From positions 53,697,267 through 53,761,266 of the forward strand of contig OX235270.1 of assembly GCA_944472135.2 (NCBI GenBank): DNA of 64,000 bases, read 5' to 3'. The notes under the pieces are model-generated. The model was not told the DNA's origin and searched no databases. It saw only the letters and a program-made list of their open reading frames with translations. This DNA comes from Trichobilharzia regenti. Taxonomy: Eukaryota > Platyhelminthes > Trematoda > Strigeidida > Schistosomatidae. Positions 11,766 through 20,664 of the stretch are shown here, in pieces (position 1 is the stretch's first letter; each line of letters begins with the position of its first letter). Both the position numbers and the translations under genes were made by a program.

Positions 11766-12123
11766 TGTCAATGGAGTTGAAGATTGAGCGATCAATTCAC
11801 GGTTGTTTGCTCAAAATCAACGTCCCCAATTTTCACGGAGGCATGAATACGACAGTTATCGTCTCATCGGTCGCTGTTGAGAAAGAAGAGTAAAACATCG
11901 TCAGAAGTAATCTTATGATTACTTATTGTAATATTTTTTCACAAACCTTAGTTCAGTTATTCCTCTTATATGTTGGTGTAACAATAAAGAAATCTCAAGA
12001 GGCAGATCGATGTTTTGGGTTTTTCGTCCGTTATAACTAAGCGTTTCTGAAATCTTCAAGGAACAGCGTGGGCCCGAGCGTAGCGAGAGCTGGGCATTAA
12101 CGGTTCATGAGACGTGATTGACA
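11766..12123 (+). repeat. Solo LTR of E family
   Basis: A 358 bp LTR with TGTCA...TGACA ends, plus orientation, flanked by the 5 bp duplication ACATC (11761-11765 and 12124-12128). It contains AATAAA (11983-11988), the expected poly(A) signal at the R region. It is the product of LTR-LTR recombination after insertion into the LINE. Confidence 0.92.
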
Positions 12124-12128
12124 ACATC

Positions 12129-12365
12129 CTTCCCCAATTCTCAACATAACCTGCAAAAATATCTACAAGTTAGGTGAAATAAACTTTAATATACAAAATA
12201 TAGCATCGGCGGTAAGGACACTAAAAGCTAACAGTAGTTGCGGGATAGACGATATACCATCCGTCATATACAAAAATGGTGTTACGAATATGATAGTATT
12301 ATTGCTTATAATATTTAATATCTCACTAGTGACTGAAACCTACCCTGAAACTTGGAAAAACACAT
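12129..12365 (+). pseudogene. LINE RT N-terminal block
   Basis: Frame in phase with the first block. It carries the LKANSSCGIDDIPS motif (RT block 0/1 of CR1-type enzymes) and the stretch ending ETYPETWKN, which is followed in intact enzymes by the IPIFKGG-like segment. That segment lies at 17246 after element E1. Confidence 0.85.
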
Positions 12366-12736
12366 TTCCAGCCACGTCTCGTAAACCGACAATGCCCAGC
12401 TCTTGCTACGCTAGGACTCACGCTGTTCCTTCAAGTTTCTCAGAAACGCTTAGTAATAACGCACGCAAAAACCAAAACACCGATTGGCGACTCAAGAATT
12501 CTTTATTGTAACACCAACATATAGCCAACTTTAAAATTAAGCTTTAACTAAGGTCTATGAACAAATATTACAATAATAAATCACAATATTACTTCTGACG
12601 GTTTTCTCCTGACTTCTTTCTGAACAGCGACCGATGAGACGTTGACTGGTGTATCGATGCCTCCGCAAAAATATATGGCAGTTGGGTTTGAGCAAACAAC
12701 CATGAATTGATCGTTCAATCTTCAACTACACTGACA
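12366..12736 (-). repeat. E1 3' LTR
   Basis: 371 bp. Its outer terminus has drifted (TTCCAG instead of TGTCAG at 12366); the inner edge ends ACTGACA, next to the purine-rich tract read on the minus strand at 12737-12745. Confidence 0.85.
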
Positions 12737-13696
12737 ATCCCCGCCAGGTAAAGGGATCCATCCCTTTTTTCCTTCACGACCAATACACGTTGACTTGGAT
12801 GCCATTGCGAGAACCTGGGTCACTCGGACAGAGCTGAAATTGAAAACAAACAGAAAAGCCAACACACCACAAGCATACCCACAGCACAATCTCACTCATC
12901 GCTGACGACCTGCGCCTCCAGATAGAGACCTCCTCTTGACATCTTGCAACACGATCGCCACTTGCTAGAATGACTCTTGCAGAATGCAAAGTGACCATGG
13001 CAGCACCTCACGATACTCTACGCACATCCCCTTATCTACTCACTACCAATTACCACTGCAATCACTTGTCACTCATTCTCCCTCAGTTCTAGTAACGGTG
13101 ACGTATGCGAGTCTCAGTCGTTTACACTCTTTCTCCCCGGCGTGTCGGACCGCAGCTAACAATTATCTCCGTATGCATTTCATTCTCAGCAATAGCCCAG
13201 CCTCCCCGGCGTATACGACCCATCTGCTGTCTTTAACATCAATCAATTCATTCACAAATGTAGAAGACTCGAAACAACTTCAGGAATAATCACGACGAAA
13301 ATTTTAACAAAATTACGCAATAACAACAAGATACGAAAACAACAAGTAAACACAATGAATCCAAAAAACACCAATTGATATGACACACCACACATATATA
13401 CAAACAGTACAAATAACCTCGCGGATCATGTCTTGGTGGAATTCCTTTGAAGAATCGCAGGACTTACACCAGTACGCCTACAACTCTTCTCAGGTTGATG
13501 ATCCAAGTGGAGGTCGTCCGGACACAAACAGAATTACCAACAGCTAGATGACAGATGATATCAATTCAGTATATACAATATGAACATATGTACAAAATCA
13601 CACACCGAGCACGTTGGGCTGCTCATTGATGCGCTACCCTTTGAAGAATTCTAGGACTTACAGCAGTACGCCTACAACCCTTCTCAGGTTGACGCC
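12737..13696 (-). other. E1 conserved 3' non-coding region
   Basis: Nearly identical sequence follows gag in E2+ (22669-23590) and E3. It holds a 54 bp imperfect direct repeat (detailed at E2+). No continuous sense frame is present. An antisense frame of 101 codons recurs in three copies, but only because the copies are nearly identical. Confidence 0.7.
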
Positions 13697-14168
13697 CTAG
13701 GCTGGAAAATCGTTGCAGAGTTCATTTGCTAACTTCCTTCTATCAGCTATATCCTCAAATCTCAACGGCAACACGCTCTTGTCATTGTATCGTAGAATAT
13801 AGATGACGAACAAACATACGACATATCTGGTCAACGAAGCGTAGGCACAGAGTAATTTACACCAAAGATAATAACATTCAAATAGTAACTTGAAACTAGA
13901 AATGCCTTTATTCATGCGAGTCAATTTAACAATTACTCTCTCGTTTACACTTGGCTTATCCTCACTAAACTGACCAATATCTTTCGTCTTTTCAAATGCA
14001 CCAATACTATCGTAGTCATTGCACAAGATACTGGAGTTGATGGGCGTCTGTTTCATTGTGGATGAAAACACCAACGACAACTGATTGATACCAGTTGATG
14101 AACTTAGCGGTTGAACAGAAGCTGTTCTTGTTCGGCTTTCAGAAAATTCTCTAACTGCAAGATTACTA
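13697..14168 (-). pseudogene. E1 Gag-like protein, C-terminal part
   Basis: Continues the frame broken by the Ty3 insertion. The end of the protein carries a hydrophobic segment (LLFECYYLWCKLLCAYASL, then YVVCLFVIYIL) and then LRFEDIADRRKLANEL before the stop. It could be a membrane-associating tail. It also faintly resembles the segment before the integrase in BEL/Pao Pol proteins (W-K-L ... R ... helix), which would make this frame a gag-to-late-pol deletion fusion. I cannot decide between these from the sequence. Confidence 0.6.
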
Positions 14169-14172
14169 CCAC

Positions 14173-14498
14173 TGTAACAACAGAAGATAAGGGCCAGGCA
14201 ACAGATCGTTTTATTATGAAAATCAACACGTATTTATACATCTTTCAACTACATTATTATAGACAAGCGCAGTCATCTGATTGGTTGTTTAGGTAGACAA
14301 ACGCAGGCTTCTGATTGGTTGTTTCGGGATTCCTTGACAAATAGAGTTCTCTCTGCGAATCATATTTTGCCACGTTAACTTTGCTGTGATTGGTTGTTGA
14401 CTCAGGCTTGTTCATATTTTCTCACGGCCCATATTAGTGACCTAGACCTTAACGTAGATTAGTGCCAACCAATCGGCTAGCAGCCTGCTCTCACCACA
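14173..14498 (-). repeat. Ty3/gypsy 3' LTR
   Basis: 326 bp. It contains repeated TGATTGG CCAAT-type motifs (for example 14278-14284 and 14313-14319) that may act as promoter elements. Its inner edge abuts the polypurine tract. Confidence 0.88.
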
Positions 14499-14920
14499 CT
14501 CGTCCCCCCGTCAAATACGTGCGACTGAAGTCGGCTTGATCTACTTGGTGCAGGCGTCATCGTTGGCTTGTCTCGCTGTATCCATTTCTGGAGCTCGCTG
14601 ACGTTCACGCGCCTCTTATTGTTCGCCATTGCGACTGTGTCTGCGTAACCCCATCTCGAAGTGACCATATATGGTCCTTCCCACTTTGGAAACTGTTTGC
14701 CTGACCCTGTCGAACATTCGTCCATACTTCGGCTCACACTTTCATATGCTGCTTTCACCCGACCTCCCAGCAGCGTCTCAAGTAGCAGCTCCATCGCTGG
14801 CAGATCTTGAACGCCACTCAACTGCGCAGAAGCCTTGAAGTCCTGCCCGAAGATCCATATGTCTCCATCAAAAACTGCAGGGTATAGGCTTTTCATTTGT
14901 CGGTAGGCAGCGACACCAAA
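14499..14920 (-). pseudogene. Gag start fused to Ty3 integrase tail
   Basis: One open frame joins a Gag-like start (AAYRQMKSLYPAVFDGDIWI and onward) to the C-terminal end of a gypsy integrase. The latter is recognised by KWEGPYMVTSRWG (the GPY/F module) and VNVSELQKW. Everything from mid gag to the integrase tail is missing. The junction keeps frame. The frame continues into both LTRs. Confidence 0.75.
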
Positions 14921-15246
14921 TGTAACAACAGAAGACAAGGGCCAGGCAACAGATCGTTTTATTATGAAAATCAACACGTATTTATACATCTTTCAACTAC
15001 ATTATTATAGACAAGCGCAGTCATCTGATTGGTTGTTTAGGTAGACAAACGCAGGCTTCTGATTGGTTGTTTCGGGATTCCTTGACAAATAGAGTTCTCT
15101 CTGCGAATCATATTTTGCCACGTTAACTTTGCTGTGATTGGTTGTTGACTCAGGCTTGTTCATATTTTCTCACGGCCCATATTAGTGACCTAGACCTTAA
15201 CGTAGATTAGTGCCAACCAATCGGCTAGCAGCCTGCTCTCACCACA
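14921..15246 (-). repeat. Ty3/gypsy 5' LTR
   Basis: 326 bp, essentially identical to the 3' LTR. The primer-binding-like site starts on the minus strand just inside it (14918-14906). Confidence 0.88.
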
Positions 15247-15250
15247 CCAC

Positions 15251-16736
15251 TGCTGTCTTTTACTATTAGCTCAGGTTTAGCACTATCATCTGATGATAGG
15301 TGGGCTACACGCTGATCAATTATACTGACTGTCTCACAACTATGCGCACCTTCTGGAACTGCATCTGCGTTCAATTCTACTTCACGTTGTAGTTGTACAG
15401 AACCTTTATTCAACTTAGCAGTAGTAGGCATTTCCCTCATTTCATCATGATCAACCAAAGACAAATCTGCACTATCATGATCATTATCACAAATACTCAA
15501 TCTACCATCATCTATCTGGTTGACTTCATCATTTTCAAACTCTTTAATAACTGCAGTAGGTGATTTGGGTTCTTTCTCACAAATCCCTGAAGATTTTATA
15601 ACTTCACTCTGACTAGTAACACCTTGTAAACTTGTGGAGTCAGAACTGCACTCTGAAGCAGCAACTCTATTCTGTGACACTCTATTCAACAATGGCTTAC
15701 CAGTTGCAACTACAGACTTCTTCACCGCACCGTTATCGTCACACAATTCGGAGTCAGGCCTGGAGTTTACATTTAGCTTATCACTGGACTTGCTCACCGG
15801 TTCACAGTTCACTTCTGTATGCACCTCTTGCAAACGTGTAAAACACAACCGTGTTTGTCGTGCATCTGGTAACTCATCTGTTGAGGATGTACTACGAATC
15901 CTGTTACACTCACTAGATCTATATACATTACTAGACATCATGGAGTCTTCTCGATATCCACCTCTCTGAGGCTTATTCATCATCAATGAGTGCGTTTTAC
16001 CTTCAGACTGCCCTATTCTAGGGGTGAGATCTAACAGACTGGAAAACTTGCTCATAGATTGATTAACACCAGTATTTACCAGTTTCAGGATATCATCAAA
16101 CTTTGGCTCGATATCCTCTTCCTCCATACGGGAGCTCATCTTCACCCACTTCCTTTGCAGTCGAGTAGGTTGACGTCTTGCTATTACTTCTAGTATAAAA
16201 CTCGAGTTGAGGTCACTCGTGCGATCCATCGAAATCATTCCATTCTTGTAAATCAGCAAATTATCCAAAAACTCAGTGAGTGCCTGGGAGTCATCCTGTA
16301 ATTGATCACCATTACCCTTAACAGGGTAATTATCTACAATCATCGAAGGTCTTCCAAACCTTTGACGTAGTATGCTCATAGCCTCGTAGTAGCCCTCTTT
16401 TGGATTCATAAACTTACAACACTGTATAGCTCTTGCAGCATCTCCAGTGCAATACCTCATCAAATACATTAATTTCATTTCATCAGTTAATAGAAAACCA
16501 CTCAACATGATCTCAAACTCCTTTACAAATTGTAAACAATCAGCCGGGTTTCCATCGAAACACCGTGGTTCAAATTTAGGGAGTTTGATGTTCCTATTAT
16601 CCCTGAACGGCGAAACAATAACACCAACCATGTCATGCCTAACATCAGACACATCGTTACAAGTAACAGACAAGTCACCATGACTTACTTTCCTGTTTGC
16701 ATCCAAGACATTCCGTCCCTTCTTTGACCCAGGCAT
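15251..16736 (-). pseudogene. E1 Gag-like protein, N-terminal part
   Basis: Resembles the DUF1759 Gag domain of BEL/Pao elements. It begins with a basic N-terminus, then LPKFEPRCFDGNPADCLQF, a helical FVKEFEIML region, YLMRYCTGDAARAIQCC, and EAMSILRQRFGRPSMIV, the usual end of that domain, at about residue 140. A Ser-rich, acidic middle region follows. Gag assembles the particle and packages RNA in such elements. I see no CCHC zinc knuckle and no protease. Other copies start about 30 codons earlier; here one extra A in an A-run upstream of the MPGSKK start shifts the frame. The C-terminus is cut by the Ty3 insertion at 15250. Confidence 0.75.
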
Positions 16737-16880
16737 TGTTGAACTTGACCCAATTCCAAAAAAGTTCCAGATATTGCTTGTTCAAAGAGGACTTGACCGG
16801 GACCAGAAAAGATGAACGGTGACTATCCAAACTTTCACCAACTGTCTGAATCCGCCAGATCTGCTTCTATCTTCATTAAC

Positions 16881-17240
16881 TCTCAACCAAGTCTCATAAA
16901 CCGTTAATGCCCAGCTCTTGCTACGCTCGGACCCACGCTGTTCCTTGCAGTTTTCAGAAACGCTTAGTAATAACGGACGAAAAAACCAAAGGACCGATTG
17001 GTGACTAGAGGATTCTTTATTGTTACACCGACATATAAAAATAATGTTTTTACTAGGGTCTGTGAACAAATATTACAATAATAAATCACAGTATTACTTC
17101 TGATGGTTTACTGCTGACTTCTTTCTGAACAGCGACCGATGAGACGATGACTGTCGTATTGATGCCTCCGCGAAAATTGGGGAAGTTGATTTTGAGCAAA
17201 CAACCGTGAATTGATCGCTCAATCTTCAACTGCATTGACA
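16881..17240 (-). repeat. E1 5' LTR
   Basis: 360 bp, minus orientation, outer end ATTGACA followed by target copy CACAT. The inner terminus is slightly decayed (TCTCAACC where other copies have TGTCAACC). Confidence 0.85.
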
Positions 17241-17245
17241 CACAT

Positions 17246-18639
17246 ATATATTACCTAAGCATAAAGGAGGGGCCAAAACTAGTGCATGTAATTATAGGCC
17301 TATCAATATAACACCAGTCATATCAAGGATCATGGAGAAAGTAATCAAGGACCAAATGTCAGACTACTTTCTAAAACATAAACTCATCAACCTGTCTCAA
17401 CACGGATTCCTCAAGAAAAGATCTTGCGTCACTTGCCATATAGACTTTTTCAACGAAGTCACCTATAGAAGAGATAGGAGAGAGCTAGTAATTATCCTCT
17501 ATTTCGATATAAGGAAAGCCTTCGACAGAGTCCCACATAGTCTGCTAGTCGGTAGGCTATGCTCACTAGGGATACGCAACCCCCTCTACAATTGGATAAA
17601 ATCATTTCTCTATGACAGGAATCAGACAACTAAAGTTGGCTCAATGACCTCCAGACCTAGACCAATCAGCAGTGGTGTCATCCAGGGGAGTGTATTGGGA
17701 CCCCTTCTTTTCATTATATACATAAACAGTATATGTGAATGTTTTAGTATAGGCAAGCCAATACTGTATGCAGATGACTTGAAGGTGACATATACCTGCA
17801 CAAATACAGATATCGGCCCAACTATGAACTCCATACATGAAGAATTAGCAAAAATGGATAGATGGTGTGACACCTGGAGACTTGAGTTTAATGTTGAAAA
17901 GTGTGGATGGCTCTGCATAGGCTGTTCCAACCTTGACCTCAACCTAGCAATTCAGGGCCACAAAATCCCCAGACTCAAATCTGTACTAGACCTAGGACTG
18001 AAATATTCACACAATCTATCATTTTCAGAGCATATCTCGAATCAAGTGTCGAAATCACGAAGGCTTATTGGTTTCCTACTCAGGAACTTCTACAGAAACG
18101 AATCCAGAATACTACTGTACAAGGTTTGTGTGCGCCCACTCCTAGATTACTGCTCATTCATATTCAGTAGTACACGCATAGAAGACAAACTGAAAGTAGA
18201 AGGAGTACAGAGGTACTTCACGCGAAAAGTACTCGGAACCGATAACGGCACAAACTACTCTACCAGATGTGAAATCCTGGGACTAGAAACATTATGGTTA
18301 AGGCGACTGCGACTAAATCTGGTACTCTTCTATAAGCTTCTTAACCAAATAGTGTATACCCCTGCTAACTATACTCGGTTCTCAGGTAACACAGGATACA
18401 ACCTTAGACACACTAAAGGTACAGTGGCTATAGAACCATGTAAAACAGCCACCAGGCAAAAGTTTTTCTTGATTAGGTATGCCCAAATATGGAACAAACT
18501 ACCTGAGAAAATACGACTAGCAAGCACATTGGCCTCCTTTGAAAAGGCACTTAATGACACACTAAGTGAGTTTGTAATTGATACCAGTGGTAATTCCCAT
18601 GTAAGAGTTTCAGAAATCATAGGCCCATTTAATGTATGA
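17246..18639 (+). CDS. LINE reverse transcriptase, main block
   Basis: Continues the LINE ORF2 after E1. RT blocks are in order: YILPKHKGG then NYRPINITPVISRIMEK; ILYFDIRKAFDRVPHSLL with the first catalytic Asp; SGVIQGSVLGPLLFIIYINS; and ILYADDLKVTY with the catalytic Asp pair. The CR1-type thumb and C-terminus follow (FNVEKCGWLCIG, LDLGLKYSHNLSFSEH, CVRPLLDYCSFIFSS). All key residues are present and the frame is open to TGA at 18637-18639. The debris at 40797-41910 is from a closely related family. Confidence 0.9.
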
Positions 18640-19136
18640 ACTCAGAGACTACACCTGTTGTTTGTTTTGTCTCTATTTATAATTCCAGACAAAAAAGCAG
18701 CAGTCATGACAATAACACCCATTCAACCAAGAGTCGATCAAACTATGTCTACCTGATACAAAGGGCGAACCATAACCAACATACGAATGAAATATGAGAA
18801 AACAAGGTAGAAACTTACCGCAACACCACATGAAAAGATAAAAGTTACTTGAACATCATTTATAATCCACCAACTGGTCTCCTACCCAAAAAGAATGCGG
18901 CGATGTTTTATCCAAAATGGCGAGGAAATACATAAATCCACAGCTGCTGTTGTTAACACTCAGTGGGGGTAGGAGCCAACAAAGTAATCCTTTCAAAGCA
19001 TATGTATACTTCAAATGGGCACGGAGACTCTGTAGAATACGTCATAATCCAAATCACTGCCTCTACAGCGCCAATAAACCTGGATATCTATGATATAACG
19101 AAAACATGCTGAAAGCTGCATCTCAGATCAAGTTGA
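18640..19136. other. LINE 3' UTR and unassigned DNA
   Basis: Probable 3' UTR of the LINE followed by sequence with no recognised coding. No simple-repeat tail is evident, so the LINE end is not defined. Confidence 0.4.
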
Positions 19137-19310
19137 TTCATTGATGGTAATGATCTGCTCCTGCATGCCTTATTCGACATATTGAATGGAATGGTCCGCG
19201 GTTATTCACATACCAGATCGAAAAGAATAAAAAATTCACCGGTTGCTGAATCAAAAGTACTTCTATGCATGTTTAACAGTATTCTAACTGATATGATTAA
19301 ACACAAACCT
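19137..19310 (-). repeat. Segment H, copy 1
   Basis: About 170 bp whose reverse complement recurs at 24459-24632 with a few differences. In both places it lies in the same orientation relative to the adjoining E-family sequence: here just after the truncated gag of E2-, there just before a second 3' end. It may be internal sequence of a longer relative of the E family. Confidence 0.7.
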
Positions 19311-19315
19311 TCAAC

Positions 19316-19998
19316 GACTTCCTTTGCAGTCGAGTAGGTAGGCGTCTTGCTATTACTTCTAGTATAAAACTCGAGTTGAGGTCACTCATGCGATCCATCG
19401 AAATCATTCCATTCTTGTAAATCAGCAAATTATCTAAAAACTCAGTGAGTGCCTGGGAGTCATCCTGTAATTGATCACCATTACCCTTAACAGGGTAATT
19501 ATCTACAATCATCGAAGGTCTTCCAAACCTTTGACGTAGTATGCTCATAGCCTCGTAGTAGCCCTCTTTTGGATTCATAAACTTACAACACTGTATAGCT
19601 CTTGCAGCATCTCCAGTGCAATACCTCATCAAATACATTAATTTCATTTCATCAGTTAATAGAAAACCACTCAACATGATCTCAAACTCCTTTACAAATT
19701 GTAAACAATCAGCCGGGTTTCCATCGAAACACCGTGGTTCAAATTTAGGGAGTTTGATGTTCCTATTATCCCTGAACGGCGAAACAGTAACACCAACCAT
19801 GTCATGCCTAACATCAGACACATCGTTACAATTAACAGACAAGTCACCATGACTTACTTTCCTGTTTGCATCCAAGACACTCCGTCCCTTCTTTGACCCA
19901 GGCATTGTTGAACTTGACCCAATTCCAAAAAGTTCCAGATATTGCTTGTTCAAAGAGGACTTGACCGGGACCAGAAAAGATGAACGGTGACTATCCAA
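19316..19998 (-). pseudogene. E2- Gag-like protein, truncated
   Basis: Shows the probable genuine start, MDSHRSSFLVPVKSSLNKQ, about 30 codons upstream of the MPGSKK Met used in E1. The DUF1759-like region is intact. The frame leaves gag at LQRK and ends a few codons later in segment H. It carries the short form (IVDNYPVKG) of the variable site discussed under E2+. Confidence 0.75.
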
Positions 19999-20048
19999 AC
20001 TTTCACCAACTGATTGAATCCGCCAGATCTGTTTCTATCGTCAGAAAC

Positions 20049-20406
20049 TGTCAACCAAGTCTCATAAACCGTCAATGTCCAGCTCTTGCTACGCTCGGGC
20101 CCACGCTGTTCCTTGAAGATTTCAGAAACGCTTAGTTATAACGGACGAAAAACCCAAAACATCGATCTGCCTCTTGAGATTTCTTTATTGTTACACCAAC
20201 ATATAAGAGGAATAACTGAACTAAGGTTTGTGAAAAAATATTACAATAAGTAATCATAAGATTACTTCTGACGATGTTTTACTCTTCTTTCTCAACAGCG
20301 ACCGATGAGACGATAACTGTCGTATTCATGCCTCCGTGAAAATTGGGGACGTTGATTTTGAGCAAACAACCGTGAATTGATCGCTCAATCTTCAACTCCA
20401 TTGACA
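20049..20406 (-). repeat. E2- 5' LTR
   Basis: 358 bp, ends TGTCAACC...CATTGACA on the plus strand. Closest in sequence to the solo LTR at 11766-12123. Confidence 0.85.
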
Positions 20407-20567
20407 GTATATATGTTGGTTTTCCAATAAATAAACCTCCAGTTGCCACTCGGTGATTTGCCTTTTGTGTGCGATATTACTAAGCGTTCCTGGGAACCTT
20501 GAAGGAACAGCCTGAGCCCGAGTGCAACAAGAGGTGAGCATTAACGGTTTACGAGACGTGACTGACA
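20407..20567 (+). repeat. E2+ partial 5' LTR
   Basis: Contains the poly(A) signal region and U5 only. The U3 is missing. Confidence 0.8.
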
Positions 20568-20664
20568 GTTTCTGACTGTGAAGTCAGTTTTTCGACGGTT
20601 TTCGACCGTCGGTGACAGTTTGAATAGATAACGTTCATCTTCCCTGGTCCCGGTCAAGTCCTCT

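Larger units (their letters stand above)
14173..15246 (-). mobile_element. Ty3/gypsy internal-deletion derivative
   Basis: 1,074 bp, flanked by the 4 bp duplication CCAC (14169-14172 and 15247-15250). Two 326 bp LTRs (TGTGGTGAGAG...TGTTACA on the minus strand) appear to differ at only one position (14185 against its partner), so the insertion is recent. After the 5' LTR a primer-binding-like TGGTGTCGCTGCC follows within three bases. A G-rich polypurine tract (14499-14512) precedes the 3' LTR. Only 422 bp remain between the LTRs. It must have been mobilised in trans or deleted after insertion. Confidence 0.88.
12366..17240 (-). mobile_element. E1: pol-less Gag-carrying LTR retrotransposon
   Basis: A complete element of the E family with target duplication CACAT. 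On the minus strand it has a 5' LTR (17240-16881), a leader, a Gag-like frame (16736-15251, continued 14168-13697), about 0.96 kb of non-coding 3' sequence, a purine tract, and a 3' LTR (12736-12366). A Ty3/gypsy derivative (14173-15246) sits inside gag. Without it the element is about 3.8 kb. No RT, RNase H, protease or integrase block is visible. The two LTRs differ clearly around the R region, so the insertion is old or one LTR has been converted. Confidence 0.85.
11437..18639 (+). mobile_element. CR1-like LINE ORF2 interrupted by two LTR insertions
   Basis: Three blocks of one ORF2 (about 11442-11765, 12129-12365 and 17246-18639) lie in order on the plus strand. They are separated by a solo LTR with duplication ACATC (one copy each side of 11766-12123) and by element E1 with duplication CACAT (12361-12365 and 17241-17245). 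Counting bases, removal of each insert with one duplication copy leaves the reading frame unbroken from 11564 to the stop at 18637-18639 (611 codons). The LINE was therefore still open when hit. No endonuclease or ORF1 precedes it; the 5' side is cut at the LTR remnant 11057-11435. Confidence 0.85.
19316..20406 (-). mobile_element. E2-: 5' half of an E-family element
   Basis: 5' LTR (20406-20049), leader of the A type (GTTTCTGACGATAGAAACAG), and gag up to about codon 225, then an abrupt switch to segment H at about 19315. It lies back to back with E2+, whose partial LTR starts at the next base. Confidence 0.8.

Noticed and set aside
11564..11893. 109-codon frame that looks like one protein
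   Set aside because: It is a chimera: up to 11765 it is LINE linker, beyond that it reads into the inserted solo LTR.
13000..13289. 101-codon frame antisense to the E-family 3' region, found almost unchanged in three copies
   Set aside because: Its conservation follows from near-identical copies; composition is Ser/Thr/His-rich without motif and the sense strand accounts for the element.
14477..14989. 170-codon frame as a new protein
   Set aside because: Its ends read through both LTRs of the Ty3 derivative; only 14499-14920 is element interior.
15634..15969. 111-codon frame antisense to gag, repeated in E1, E2+ and E3
   Set aside because: Shadow of the gag frame; no independent evidence for translation.
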